From Streptomyces sp. NBC_01288 (GTDB lineage Bacteria > Actinomycetota > Actinomycetes > Streptomycetales > Streptomycetaceae): a DNA stretch of 64,000 nucleotides. Below, one piece after another: positions 56,629-64,000 of the stretch. Within the stretch, counting starts at the first letter, position 1, and each line of letters starts with the position of its first letter. The position numbers and the translations under genes are program-made. A model generated the notes under the pieces. It was not told the origin of the DNA, did not search any database, and saw only the letters and a list, made by a program, of their open reading frames with translations. Where the stretch lies: assembly GCF_035982055.1 (NCBI RefSeq), contig NZ_CP108427.1, forward strand, positions 4,402,001-4,466,000, read 5' to 3'.

Positions 56629-57786
56629 GTGAACCGAACTCAGCGCGTTATTCGGTGGTTCACGGCGGACAACAACCCCATCCAGGTCTTCGGCACCGTC
56701 GTCGCCATCGTCGTCGGCGCGATCGCGGTGCGGCCCATCGGGTTCTCCGGGACCGGGCTCGCGGTGCTGTGTCTGCTGGTCCTGGTCTCGCTGATGACGT
56801 GCACGCGGCTGATCCCGGAGGGGCGGCTCGCGCCGGGGCCGCAGCTCGCGGTGCTCTGTGTCTGGGCGGCCGGGGCCGCCGCGCTGATGGGCCTGGACCG
56901 CTCCGGGGCGTCGGCCCTGTTCGCGTACCTCGTCACCGGGCACGCCGGATACCGCCTCGACAGCCGCCGCTCGCTGCCCTTCGCCGCGTGCACCAGCGCC
57001 CTGTGCGCGGGGGTGCTGCTCCTGCCGTGGGGCAACCACGGCACCTCGTGGCTCGTGGGCGCCTTCACCGGCGTCAGTGTGCTGGTCGGGCTCTCCAACC
57101 GTGCCCACACCGCCGCGCTGCGCTCCGCGCGGGCCGCCGCCGAGCAGGCGGAACTGGCCTCGCGGGCGGAGGCGCGGGCCGAGGCGCTCGCCGAGCGGGC
57201 CCGGATCGCCCGGGACGTGCACGACGTACTGGCCCACTCGCTGGCCGGGGTGAACATGCAACTGGAGGTCACCGACGCCCTGTTGGAGTCCGGTGACGTC
57301 GAACGGGCCCGGCAGGCGGCCCAGCGGGCGCAGAGCCTGGTGCGGTCGGGGCTGACCGAGGTGCAGCGCACGGTCGGGGACCTGCGCGAGGACGCGCTGC
57401 CGCTGGTGGAGACCTTGCGGTCCATGCTCGACTCCGTGTCCGACGCCGGTACGCTGACCGTCGACGGGCCGCGGCGTGAACTGCCCGTCCGCCTCGCCCA
57501 GGTGATCGTGCGCTGCGCCCAGGAGGCGCTGACCAACGCGCACAAGTACGCGCCCGGCGCCCCGGTCCGCATGCGCCTGGAGCACCTACCGGACGAGACG
57601 GTCTTCGAGGTGGTGAACTCCTCGCCGCCTGAGGGTTCGCGGCCGTTGGCCGGTGCGGGGAGCGGGATGGGTCTGGTCGGGATGCGCGAGCGCCTCGACC
57701 TGGTGGGCGGCACGGTCACGGCCGGGCCGATCGTGGACGGCGACGACGCGGGAGGTTGGCGAGTGCGCGTGGTGATCCCGGGATGA
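56629..57786 (+). CDS. Sensor histidine kinase, NarL-partner type
   Basis: 385 residues from GTG 56629. Four to six N-terminal membrane helices (to about residue 155) without an outer domain, then a coiled Ala/Glu/Arg-rich linker, HisKA_3 with ERARIARDVHDVLAHSLAGVNMQLEV (phospho-His near 201) and HATPase with QEALTNAHKYAPGA (N) and GSGMGLVGMRERL (G2). The 130 bases before it are a CA-rich low-complexity leader. The response regulator's ATG overlaps its stop. Confidence 0.92.
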   Translation: MNRTQRVIRWFTADNNPIQVFGTVVAIVVGAIAVRPIGFSGTGLAVLCLLVLVSLMTCTRLIPEGRLAPGPQLAVLCVWAAGAAALMGLDRSGASALFAYLVTGHAGYRLDSRRSLPFAACTSALCAGVLLLPWGNHGTSWLVGAFTGVSVLVGLSNRAHTAALRSARAAAEQAELASRAEARAEALAERARIARDVHDVLAHSLAGVNMQLEVTDALLESGDVERARQAAQRAQSLVRSGLTEVQRTVGDLREDALPLVETLRSMLDSVSDAGTLTVDGPRRELPVRLAQVIVRCAQEALTNAHKYAPGAPVRMRLEHLPDETVFEVVNSSPPEGSRPLAGAGSGMGLVGMRERLDLVGGTVTAGPIVDGDDAGGWRVRVVIPG

Positions 57787-58481
57787 GCGACGAGCAGCGA
57801 GGGCAGGGCGATCAGCAGGCCGTCGTGCGAGTGGTCGTGGCCGACGACCAGACCGCCGTCCGCGAGGCGCTGGCGACCGTACTGGATCTGCAGCCCGGTG
57901 TGGAGGTCGTGGCGACGGCGAGGGACGGCGGGGAGGCCGTGCGGGCCGCCGAGGAGCACTCCCCGGACGTGATCCTGATGGATCTCAACATGCCGCGGAT
58001 GGACGGGGTCGAGGCCACCCGGCTGCTCACCGAGCGCTTCCCGCAGGTCGCCGTCGTCGTGCTCACCACTTTCGCCGACGAGGAGTACATCCTCGCCGCG
58101 CTCGGTGCCGGTGCCCGCGGCTACCTCACCAAGGAGTCCGGCCGGCAGGACATCACCCGCGCGGTGCGGGTGGCGGCGGCCGGGCAGTCCGTGCTCGACC
58201 CCGCCGTACGGGACCGGCTCGTCGCGGCCGCCGCGCGGGGTGGCGCCCCCGTCGAGCGGCCGGGCGCCGGACTCGCCCCGGACCTCACTCCCCGGGAGGT
58301 CGAGGTGCTCACGCTGATCGGCGAGGGCCTCACCAACCGGGGCATCGCCGAGCGGCTGGTGGTGAGCGAGGCCACGGTGAAGACTCATATCAACAACCTC
58401 TTCTCCAAGGCGCATCTGCGGGACCGGGCGCATGCCGTGAAGTACGCGTTCATCCACGGACTGGTGAAGACCCCTGGGTGA
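57783..58481 (+). CDS. NarL/FixJ-family response regulator
   Basis: 232 residues. Receiver: RVVVADDQTAVREALATVL, phospho-Asp in DVILMDLNMPRMDG, and GARGYLTKES. LuxR-type HTH at the C-terminus: LTPREVEVLTLIGEGLTNRGIAERLVVSEATVKTHINNLFSKAHLRDRAHAVKYAF. ATGA overlap with the kinase. Its last 32 bases overlap the end of the convergent membrane-protein gene. Confidence 0.94.
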   Translation: MSDEQRGQGDQQAVVRVVVADDQTAVREALATVLDLQPGVEVVATARDGGEAVRAAEEHSPDVILMDLNMPRMDGVEATRLLTERFPQVAVVVLTTFADEEYILAALGAGARGYLTKESGRQDITRAVRVAAAGQSVLDPAVRDRLVAAAARGGAPVERPGAGLAPDLTPREVEVLTLIGEGLTNRGIAERLVVSEATVKTHINNLFSKAHLRDRAHAVKYAFIHGLVKTPG

Positions 58482-59004
58482 GGGCCGCCCCCTGGGCCCC
58501 GGCCGGCAGCAGCCGCACGCGGGCCAGCAGCAGGAACACCCGGGTGAGGACCATGGCCAGCGCCATGATGACGAAGAACGGGGCGATGGCGTCCTGGACT
58601 ATCTGGTGCTCGGTCATGAACGTGCCGAGGTGGTCGCGGAACCAGGTGTTGTGCTCGGCGGCGTAGATGAACGCGATGCGCAGCCCGACCACCGCCGTCC
58701 AGATCGCCACGAACCCCGCGCCGCACCGGGTGTGCACACGGCCCGAGGCCGGGTCGCGCTCCACGCCGGTGGTGAGGGTGGCGACGACACCGCAGGCCAG
58801 CCCGATCGCCGCGCCCACCAGATAGACGACCACGTCGACGTGCTGGGTGGGCATCCCCCGCAGATAGAAGTAGGCGACCGCCGACACCGTGCCGATCGGC
58901 ATCAGCACCTTGTGCAGGTCGTACTTCCGGCGCCCGTACTGCGTCAGCATCATCACCGCGAAGATGCCCCCGCTGATCGTCAGCGCCTGCTCCATGTCCG
59001 TCAT
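58450..59004 (-). CDS. Membrane protein, possibly CcdC/DUF1453-like
   Basis: 184 residues with about five membrane helices. The segment QYGRRKYDLHKVLMPIGTVSAVAYFYLRG after the first helix resembles the RKY...HK..MP pattern of DUF1453/CcdC-type proteins, but I am not certain. The C-terminus (LLLARVRLLPAGAQ) is basic. It is convergent with and overlaps the response regulator by 32 bases. Confidence 0.65.
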   Translation of the reverse strand: MTDMEQALTISGGIFAVMMLTQYGRRKYDLHKVLMPIGTVSAVAYFYLRGMPTQHVDVVVYLVGAAIGLACGVVATLTTGVERDPASGRVHTRCGAGFVAIWTAVVGLRIAFIYAAEHNTWFRDHLGTFMTEHQIVQDAIAPFFVIMALAMVLTRVFLLLARVRLLPAGAQGAALTQGSSPVRG

Positions 59005-59172
59005 GACGTCCCACTCCTCGGTCCCCGGCGGTGTCCCCGCCTCGCGTTTTCCTGAGTCCGACTCTCCCGCCGAAGCCGGAAAAGCTCCCGGACCCACGGG
59101 TGGATTTCCGGGTGGAGACGCGAGGTGGAGCCTGCCCCTAGGGGGCCCTCGGGGCAGGCCGCCGCTCGCGAG

Positions 59173-59208
59173 AAGCGCTCAGCTCTCAGCTCTCAGCTCT
59201 CAGCGCTT
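59173..59208 (-). repeat. 7-bp repeat hairpin at the end of the DUF1062 gene
   Basis: AAGCGCT and AGCGCTT enclose three CAGCTCT-type heptamers. On the minus strand TGA recurs at 59202, 59195, 59188 and 59181, so all three frames are stopped. The first TGA is the stop of the DUF1062 gene. Confidence 0.7.
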
Positions 59209-59727
59209 GAGCGTGAAGGTGAAGTCGCCGGTGAGTCGGGCGCCCAGCCGGACCGCCGACACGAGACTCCCCTCCTCGATCAGCCTCCCGACCTCGGCCC
59301 GCGACAGACCACACCCCTCGGCGATCAGCCGCACCGGCCGGACCGGTATCCGCGCCGCGAACCGCACCTCCACCTCGATCACCTCGCGGTCCGCGAAGTC
59401 CGTTCCGCCGGTGTCGAGACGCCAGGCGCCGTCCCAGTCGAGGGCGATGCGATTACGCCGCCGCAGCACCGGATCCTGGAGCAACTCGGCTGCCAGGACA
59501 GGGTCGTTGGCATGCAGCCGGTCCAGCAGTCCGGGGCGTACGGAGCGCACGTTCGCCCGCTCCAGGACCGTCAGTTTCGTGGTGTCCCCGCAGCCGGTGC
59601 AGAGCGCGAGGAGCCACGCGTCGATGAGCTTGTGATGGGCGTTGACGCGGAACCTGCCGTTCACCCGGAAGCGTTCGGACGCGCACGCGTGGCAACGGCG
59701 GAGGACGAGCGGAAGGCGGGTGGGCAT
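59200..59727 (-). CDS. DUF1062 protein
   Basis: 175 residues from ATG 59727. Two Cys pairs (RRCHACAS and LCTGCGDT) suggest a zinc ribbon at residues 8-50. The rest (LLDRLHANDPVLAAELLQDPVLRRRNRIALDWDGAWRLD, FAARIPVRPVRLIAEGCGLSRAEVGRLIEEG) matches the DUF1062 family, whose function is unknown; the last part resembles a pseudouridine-synthase-like or S4-like RNA-binding end. It stands alone. Confidence 0.82.
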   Translation of the reverse strand: MPTRLPLVLRRCHACASERFRVNGRFRVNAHHKLIDAWLLALCTGCGDTTKLTVLERANVRSVRPGLLDRLHANDPVLAAELLQDPVLRRRNRIALDWDGAWRLDTGGTDFADREVIEVEVRFAARIPVRPVRLIAEGCGLSRAEVGRLIEEGSLVSAVRLGARLTGDFTFTLKR

Positions 59728-59940
59728 GACAAACCAGGTGGCGAGCACAGAAGTACACCGGTTCCAGTGAGAGGTCCGCAGCGGAAAGGGGCGCGGCGCA
59801 CAGGCGCGACGCGCGACAGATCAGCACTCGGGGGGTCTCACACGGTGTACAACGGCACGTCCTTGCCGAGACGACTGGATTCGGCAGGACGATAACGGCG
59901 CGCGAAGGCGCCGCTCAACGGGTTTTCGGCGCCCCCGGCG

Positions 59941-60414
59941 CTACACGTCCCCCGCGCGCAGCCGCGCGATCTGCTGCCCGCTGAACTCCACCGTCCGCCT
60001 CATGTGGCCGACGATCACGGCGAGTTCGGCGTCGCCCAGCTCGTCGAAGAGGGTGAACCAGCCGCCGCCGAGCCGGTTCCACATGCGCCCGAACTCGGTG
60101 ATCTTCTCCGGCACGGTCGCCACCAGCACCCGCCGCCGGTCCTCCGCGTCCCGCTCCCGGACGACGTACCCGGCCCGCTCCAGCCGGTCCACGAGCCGCG
60201 TCGCCGACCCGGTCGTCAGCCCGGTCAGCTCGGCGACCCGGCCCGTGGTCACGGGCCCGGCCTCCAGCGTGAGCAGGTTCAGACACTGCAGATCGGTGGG
60301 GTGCAGCCCGAGCCGGTCGGCGACAGCCTGGTTGAACAGGGCGTACGACGCCATGTACCGGCGCGATACGGAGGACAACTCGTCCAGCAGCCGCGCCCGC
60401 GCGTTCCCGGACAT
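59941..60414 (-). CDS. MarR-family transcriptional regulator
   Basis: 157 residues from ATG 60414. The winged helix is clear: LHPTDLQCLNLLTLEAGPVTTGRVAELTGLTTGSATRLVDRLERAGYVVRERDAEDRRRVLVATVPE, residues about 38-105, with the DxRR wing. The flanking helices dimerise. An inverted repeat (60441-60468) lies just before the start and may be its own operator. Confidence 0.92.
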   Translation of the reverse strand: MSGNARARLLDELSSVSRRYMASYALFNQAVADRLGLHPTDLQCLNLLTLEAGPVTTGRVAELTGLTTGSATRLVDRLERAGYVVRERDAEDRRRVLVATVPEKITEFGRMWNRLGGGWFTLFDELGDAELAVIVGHMRRTVEFSGQQIARLRAGDV

Positions 60415-60440
60415 GTCGTACCCCTCGTCGCCTGTGCCGT

Positions 60441-60468
60441 TCCGCACGTGCCGGACGTGCCGTGCGGA
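60441..60468. promoter_or_regulatory. Inverted repeat upstream of marR
   Basis: TCCGCACG and CGTGCGGA are perfect 8-bp arms, 12 bases apart, 27-54 bases before the MarR start. Possible autoregulatory operator or leader hairpin. Confidence 0.4.
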
Positions 60469-60524
60469 GATCGAGATCGTACGACGCGCCCGCGGGCGTG
60501 GCTCCTCGGTACTACGGGTGTGGC

Positions 60525-61010
60525 TCAGAAGTAGTAGGTGTCACCGGTGTCCAGGACGAGCACCCGCTGCTGGTCGTTGGCCCGGTTCCCGTCCACCGCG
60601 CCCCCGCCCCACACCGTGTCCAGCTCCAGCAGCACCTCGGAGGACGCGTCCCGCAGCCGTACCCGCACCTCGATCCGCTCGCCCACCGCGTCCGCGGCCA
60701 GCGCCCCCGTCCGGCACACCACCACCCGCTCCCCCGACCGCGCACACCCCTGCGGCAGCGTCTGCGCGTCCGCGAGCGGCTTCGACCAGCGCAGCCGTAC
60801 GGTCGCGTCGGGCACCGCGGACGGACCGTGGTTGCGCGGGGTGAACCGGACGTCGACCCGGCCGCCGGTCATGGTGGCGGAGCCGTGGTAGGCGAGATCC
60901 GCCTCCGGGCCCGGGATGTCCGGGTGAGCGGGCAGGCCCGGGGCCGCGCCCGTCACCGCCAGCGCGGCAGCCCCTACAGCAAAAGTCCGTAGTACCCGTA
61001 GTACCCGCAT
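60525..61010 (-). CDS. Secreted protein with one beta-sandwich domain
   Basis: 161 residues. A signal peptide ([20 protein letters not shown]) is followed by about 130 residues of alternating strands: [50 protein letters not shown] and [22 protein letters not shown]. The N-H-G-P-S and NRANDQ patterns resemble DUF11/CARDB-type surface domains. The single pair of cysteines may form a disulfide. Role unknown. Confidence 0.75.
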   Translation of the reverse strand: MRVLRVLRTFAVGAAALAVTGAAPGLPAHPDIPGPEADLAYHGSATMTGGRVDVRFTPRNHGPSAVPDATVRLRWSKPLADAQTLPQGCARSGERVVVCRTGALAADAVGERIEVRVRLRDASSEVLLELDTVWGGGAVDGNRANDQQRVLVLDTGDTYYF

Positions 61011-61132
61011 GCCATCCGCTCCTCAGTACGCCACGCCTCCACGGCTGCACCCCGCCGTGGTGGTCGTACGGATGTATCCCACGCGGAGCGCGCGACAGGC
61101 GCCGTCCATCAGGTGACAGCCCGCGTGATGTG

Positions 61133-61477
61133 ATGGCGGGCATGCTCGTGCTCCGCTCCGCAGCCCTCTTCGTCGTCGCCGCCGTCTTCGAGATCGGCGG
61201 CGCCTGGCTGGTCTGGCAGGGGGTGCGCGAACACCGCGGCTGGCTGTGGATCGGCGGCGGGGTCATGGCCCTCGGCGTCTACGGCTTCGTCGCCACCTTC
61301 CAGCCCGACGCCCACTTCGGCCGCATCCTCGCGGCGTACGGCGGGATCTTCGTCGCCGGTTCGCTGGCCTGGGGCGCGGTCGCGGACGGCTACCGGCCCG
61401 ACCGCTGGGACATCACCGGCGCCCTGATCTGCCTGGCCGGGATGGCCGTGATCATGTGGGCGCCCCGGGGGAACTGA
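61133..61477 (+). CDS. YnfA-family (UPF0060) membrane protein
   Basis: 114 residues from ATG 61133; ATG 61142 gives the more usual [10 protein letters not shown] start. Four helices. The family is evident from [52 protein letters not shown] and [24 protein letters not shown]. YnfA proteins are SMR-like small transporters of uncertain substrate. Confidence 0.92.
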   Translation: MAGMLVLRSAALFVVAAVFEIGGAWLVWQGVREHRGWLWIGGGVMALGVYGFVATFQPDAHFGRILAAYGGIFVAGSLAWGAVADGYRPDRWDITGALICLAGMAVIMWAPRGN

Positions 61478-61516
61478 CCCGGAGCCCCGGAACCGGCCCC
61501 CCTATCCTGGACGGAG

Positions 61517-61542
61517 TCGTACATACGAACTCGTACATACGA
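61517..61542. promoter_or_regulatory. Two tandem palindromes TCGTACATACGA
   Basis: The 12-base near-palindrome occurs at 61517-61528 and 61531-61542, a 14-base period, 56-81 bases before the SDR start. Likely operator pair. A separate direct repeat GTCGATCCGTC lies at 61547 and 61573. Confidence 0.6.
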
Positions 61543-61597
61543 TCCCGTCGATCCGTCTCATTGACGTGTCTTGTCGATCCGTCCCGAGGAGCACCCC

Positions 61598-62374
61598 ATG
61601 GCCACCGCCGCACCTTCCGCCGCCTCCCGCATCGCGGTCGTCACCGGGGCGAGCGGTGGAATCGGCGCCGCCACGGCCCGGCAGCTCGCCTCGGCCGGCT
61701 ACCGCGTCGTCCTCACCGCCCGCCGCAAGGACCGTATCGAGGCGCTCGCGGAGGAGATCAACGGGAACGGCGGCCAGGCCACGGCGTACGCCCTGGACGT
61801 CACCGACCGCGATGCCGTCGACGAGTTCGCGACCGCCTTCAAGACCATCGGCGTGCTGATCAACAACGCGGGCGGCGCGCTCGGCGCCGACCCGGTCGCG
61901 ACCGGCGACCCCGCGGACTGGCGCACGATGTACGAGACGAACGTCCTCGGCACCCTGAACATCACCCAGGCCCTCCTCCCCGCCCTCACCGCGAGCGGCG
62001 ACGGCACGGTCGTGGTCGTCTCCTCCACGGCCGGACACGGCACGTACGAGGGCGGCGCGGGCTATGTCGCCGCCAAGCACGGCGCCCACGTCCTCGCCGA
62101 GACGCTGCGCCTGGAGATCGTCGGCACCCCGGTGCGGGTCATCGAGGTCGCGCCCGGCATGGTCAGGACGGACGAGTTCGCGCTGACCCGCTTCGGCGGC
62201 GACGCGGAGAAGGCGGCGAAGGTCTACGCGGGCGTCGCCGAGCCCCTCACGGCGGACGACGTGGCCGACACGATCACCTGGGCGGTCACCCGCCCCAGCC
62301 ACGTCAACATCGACCTCCTCGTCGTCCGCCCCCGCGCCCAGGCCTCGAACACCAAGGTCCACCGGGAGCTGTGA
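61598..62374 (+). CDS. Short-chain dehydrogenase/reductase (SDR)
   Basis: 258 residues from ATG 61598, with GAGGAG before it. Classical SDR motifs: VVTGASGGIGAATARQLA, DVTDRDAVDEF, INNAGG, VVVVSSTAGHGTYEGGAGYVAAKHG (catalytic Ser, Tyr and Lys) and EVAPGMVRTDEF. ARRKD after the second strand suggests NADP. It is coupled to the DUF6126 gene by a one-base stop-start overlap. Confidence 0.93.
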   Translation: MATAAPSAASRIAVVTGASGGIGAATARQLASAGYRVVLTARRKDRIEALAEEINGNGGQATAYALDVTDRDAVDEFATAFKTIGVLINNAGGALGADPVATGDPADWRTMYETNVLGTLNITQALLPALTASGDGTVVVVSSTAGHGTYEGGAGYVAAKHGAHVLAETLRLEIVGTPVRVIEVAPGMVRTDEFALTRFGGDAEKAAKVYAGVAEPLTADDVADTITWAVTRPSHVNIDLLVVRPRAQASNTKVHREL

Positions 62375-62577
62375 TGCCCGACGAAGAGGGCACCCCGGCC
62401 GGCCCGAACAGTCCGGTCGGCCCGGACAACTCCCAACAGGCCCTGGACAAGCGCCGGTTGGCCGAGGAGACCAGGAACGAGCGCAAGGTCTGGTACTTCC
62501 TCGGCTACTTCCTCTTCGGTATCCACCTCATCGCGTTCGTGATGATCTACGCGGTGATGCACGCCCCGAACAAGTAG
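62374..62577 (+). CDS. Small membrane protein, DUF6126-like
   Basis: 67 residues. The N-terminal half is hydrophilic; one helix VWYFLGYFLFGIHLIAFVMI follows a basic RNERK stretch, typical of DUF6126. ATG 62374 overlaps the SDR stop (TGATG). It probably acts with or anchors the SDR; this is inference from conserved-looking coupling. Confidence 0.82.
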   Translation: MPDEEGTPAGPNSPVGPDNSQQALDKRRLAEETRNERKVWYFLGYFLFGIHLIAFVMIYAVMHAPNK

Positions 62578-62587
62578 GCGCGGCACA

Positions 62588-63985
62588 CTAGTTGGTCTTC
62601 CGCTGCTTGAAGATCCACGCCCGGATGTCCTCGATGGTGTAGGCGATCGGCCACGTCGAGTTGTGCTCGACGCCGTGCGCGTTCGCCGATCCTCCGGCCA
62701 GGGTCGAACCCTTCTTGAACGTGGCGTAGTTGACCGTCGTGCCCTTGGCCGCCATGGCCTTGACGTCCGCGGCGAACTCCGCCGCGCTGGACTGGCCGTC
62801 CCAGACCGCGCGGCTGACCTTCGTCCCGGCCTTCCCGACGACGGCCATGATGGCGTTCTCTCCGGGATAGGCCTTGGTGTCGCCCTGCGAGACGGTGACC
62901 CAGAGGTTCTTCTTCGCCAGCGTCGCGGCCTGCGCGGAGGGCCACTGGCCGGCGACGACCCATGAGGCCGCGAAGAGGTCGGGGTACTTGATGTTCAGGC
63001 CGAGGGTCATCATCGCGCCCATGGACTGACCGGTGGCGTACAGGCGATCGGTGTCGATGCTGTACTTGGCCGTCAGCGCTTTCACCAGGTCGGCGGTGGT
63101 GTCGAAGAGCGCCGTCGGCTTGTAGTCGTCGCCGACGACCACCTCCGGGTACTGGGGCGCCAGCACGAATGCCGGGCGCTCGGCCTGGTCCTCGGGGGAT
63201 GCCCAGCACACCGCGCCCAGGCCCTGCACCAGCGTCGCCCGCACCGTGGTGGTGATCAGGCTCGCGTCGTGCATGAAGAGGACCAGCGGATAGGACGTGC
63301 CCGGGTCGTAGTCCTTGGGGATGTAGAGGTTGTAGGGCAGCGACCTGCCGGTCTTCGAGTCCTTGTACGTGAACTGCTCGAAGTCGTCGACGATCAGGTT
63401 CACCGTCCTGCTGGTGCTGACCTGGGTGTCGCCGGCGGCGTAGCCGGTGCCGCCGGTGGTCGTGACGGTGCCGGCCTGGGTGACGGTGCCCTTCGCCGCC
63501 TTGACGGTGGCCGGTCCGCCCGTCGAGCCCACCTGGGGACCGGGGATGACGTAGGGGCTGCTTGAGGGGGACGCCGAGGTCGCGGCCGACGGCTGGGCAG
63601 TCCCCGGCGCGCCCTCGCCCGACCCCACGCCTCCCCACAACAGGGCGCTCTCGTCGTCCGGGGACAGTTCGACGATGACGTACGTGCCGTCGGTGCCCTG
63701 ATCGGCCGTCGCCGCGCGGGTGTTGGCGTAGACCTTCGTGACCGTACGGCCCTCGACCTCGAAGGACGACGCCGAGAGTTCGGACGTGTCGATCTCGGTG
63801 TCGTACTCGACGGCGACCGCGATGAATTTCTGGCCGTCGCCGTAGACCTTGGTGATCGCGGTGGCGCTTTTCATGTGCCCACCGCCGCCTCCTCCCGCTG
63901 AATCCGATTCACAAGCGGCAAGTCCCGTGACAGCCACTGCGGCCGTCCCCAGAACCCGCCCTAAAAAGGCGCGCCTTGTAGCCAT
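62588..63985 (-). CDS. Exported esterase/PHB-depolymerase-like lipoprotein (Tat)
   Basis: 465 residues from ATG 63985 (ATG 63994 also possible). Twin-arginine signal ATRRAFLGRVLG, then lipobox TGLAACESD. A beta-rich region (about 30-195) with Ser/Pro/Gly linker precedes the alpha/beta hydrolase: LPYNLYIPKDYDPGTSYPLVLFMHDAS (oxyanion), YATGQSMGAMMTLGLN (nucleophile Ser), the acid in WVTVSQGDTKAYPG, and His in HGVEHNSTW. The fold resembles feruloyl-esterase/PHB-depolymerase enzymes. Codon 8 (63962-63964) is TTA. Confidence 0.86.
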   Translation of the reverse strand: MATRRAFLGRVLGTAAVAVTGLAACESDSAGGGGGGHMKSATAITKVYGDGQKFIAVAVEYDTEIDTSELSASSFEVEGRTVTKVYANTRAATADQGTDGTYVIVELSPDDESALLWGGVGSGEGAPGTAQPSAATSASPSSSPYVIPGPQVGSTGGPATVKAAKGTVTQAGTVTTTGGTGYAAGDTQVSTSRTVNLIVDDFEQFTYKDSKTGRSLPYNLYIPKDYDPGTSYPLVLFMHDASLITTTVRATLVQGLGAVCWASPEDQAERPAFVLAPQYPEVVVGDDYKPTALFDTTADLVKALTAKYSIDTDRLYATGQSMGAMMTLGLNIKYPDLFAASWVVAGQWPSAQAATLAKKNLWVTVSQGDTKAYPGENAIMAVVGKAGTKVSRAVWDGQSSAAEFAADVKAMAAKGTTVNYATFKKGSTLAGGSANAHGVEHNSTWPIAYTIEDIRAWIFKQRKTN

Positions 63986-64000
63986 TTCCCTCATCACCTC

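Overview
The window is about 64 kb of very GC-rich actinobacterial chromosome and almost certainly comes from a Streptomyces. The basis is the codon bias, frequent GTG starts, GTGA/ATGA stop-start overlaps, rare TTA codons, the DUF397 + DUF5753-type regulator pair, S-adenosyl methyltransferase (DUF574) and DUF6126 proteins, and a futalosine-type menaquinone gene set. From memory only, the gene order of the hemL-ccs and mqn parts resembles the S. coelicolor region around SCO4469-SCO4494. All product calls are made by reading the sequence; no database search was run.

Layout. 1-6.1 kb: a partial repeat-bearing gene, a Tat flavoprotein, a fatty acyl-CoA ligase divergent from a MaoC-type dehydratase, and a TetR regulator, i.e. 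a small acyl/lipid locus with two operator-like palindromes. 6.1-13 kb: menaquinone island with mqnE, an Lrp-type regulator, a UbiX-type flavin prenyltransferase, a rhomboid protease, the prenyltransferase mqnP and the UbiD-type decarboxylase mqnL. UbiX should make the prenyl-FMN cofactor that MqnL needs, and MqnP supplies the prenylated substrate. 13-17 kb: NCS1 permease, a START-like protein, a DUF397/DUF397/HTH cluster and a composite orphan protein. 17.1-18.1 kb: a non-coding block of nested inverted repeats. 18.1-23.4 kb: VOC protein, TetR, transglutaminase-like protein, and a PucR-regulated deaminase/2OG-dioxygenase pair. 23.6-27.3 kb: an overlapping gene pair joining a P-loop NTPase to a membrane-anchored periplasmic-binding-type receptor with no permease; this is my best candidate for an undescribed system.

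27.3-38.3 kb: ECF sigma factor with its CU044_5270-type partner, the cytochrome c maturation operon (resA-like, ccdA, resB, ccsB), a lipoprotein deacetylase, a phosphatase and hemL. With menaquinone synthesis to the left, this makes the window rich in respiratory-chain assembly genes. 38.4-43.8 kb: a LacI-controlled sugar ABC operon (binding protein, hairpin, permease, single-domain ATPase, aldose 1-epimerase). A 45-bp repeat array has re-created the ATPase/epimerase junction. 43.8-48.3 kb: a scarred accessory stretch with remnants of a sugar-ABC permease, a probable glycoside hydrolase, a TetR gene, a frameshifted epimerase and an anti-sigma-like ATPase, among intact HIT, methyltransferase and GOLPH3-like genes.

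48.4-64 kb: secreted histidine phosphatase, an OmpR-type two-component system, a flavin reductase/luciferase-like monooxygenase pair, AraC regulator, MFS exporter (apparently leaderless), NarL-type two-component system, membrane protein, DUF1062 protein, MarR regulator, YnfA, an SDR/DUF6126 pair and a Tat lipoprotein esterase.

Large-scale signals that gene calls do not explain: a dispersed TCTAACC/GGTTAGA palindrome at four places (17.45, 17.73, 43.87 and 47.46 kb); TTA (bldA-dependent) codons in four genes; a 17-unit heptad tail on ResB; and several perfect hairpins. No rRNA, tRNA, CRISPR array, transposase or phage gene was seen.
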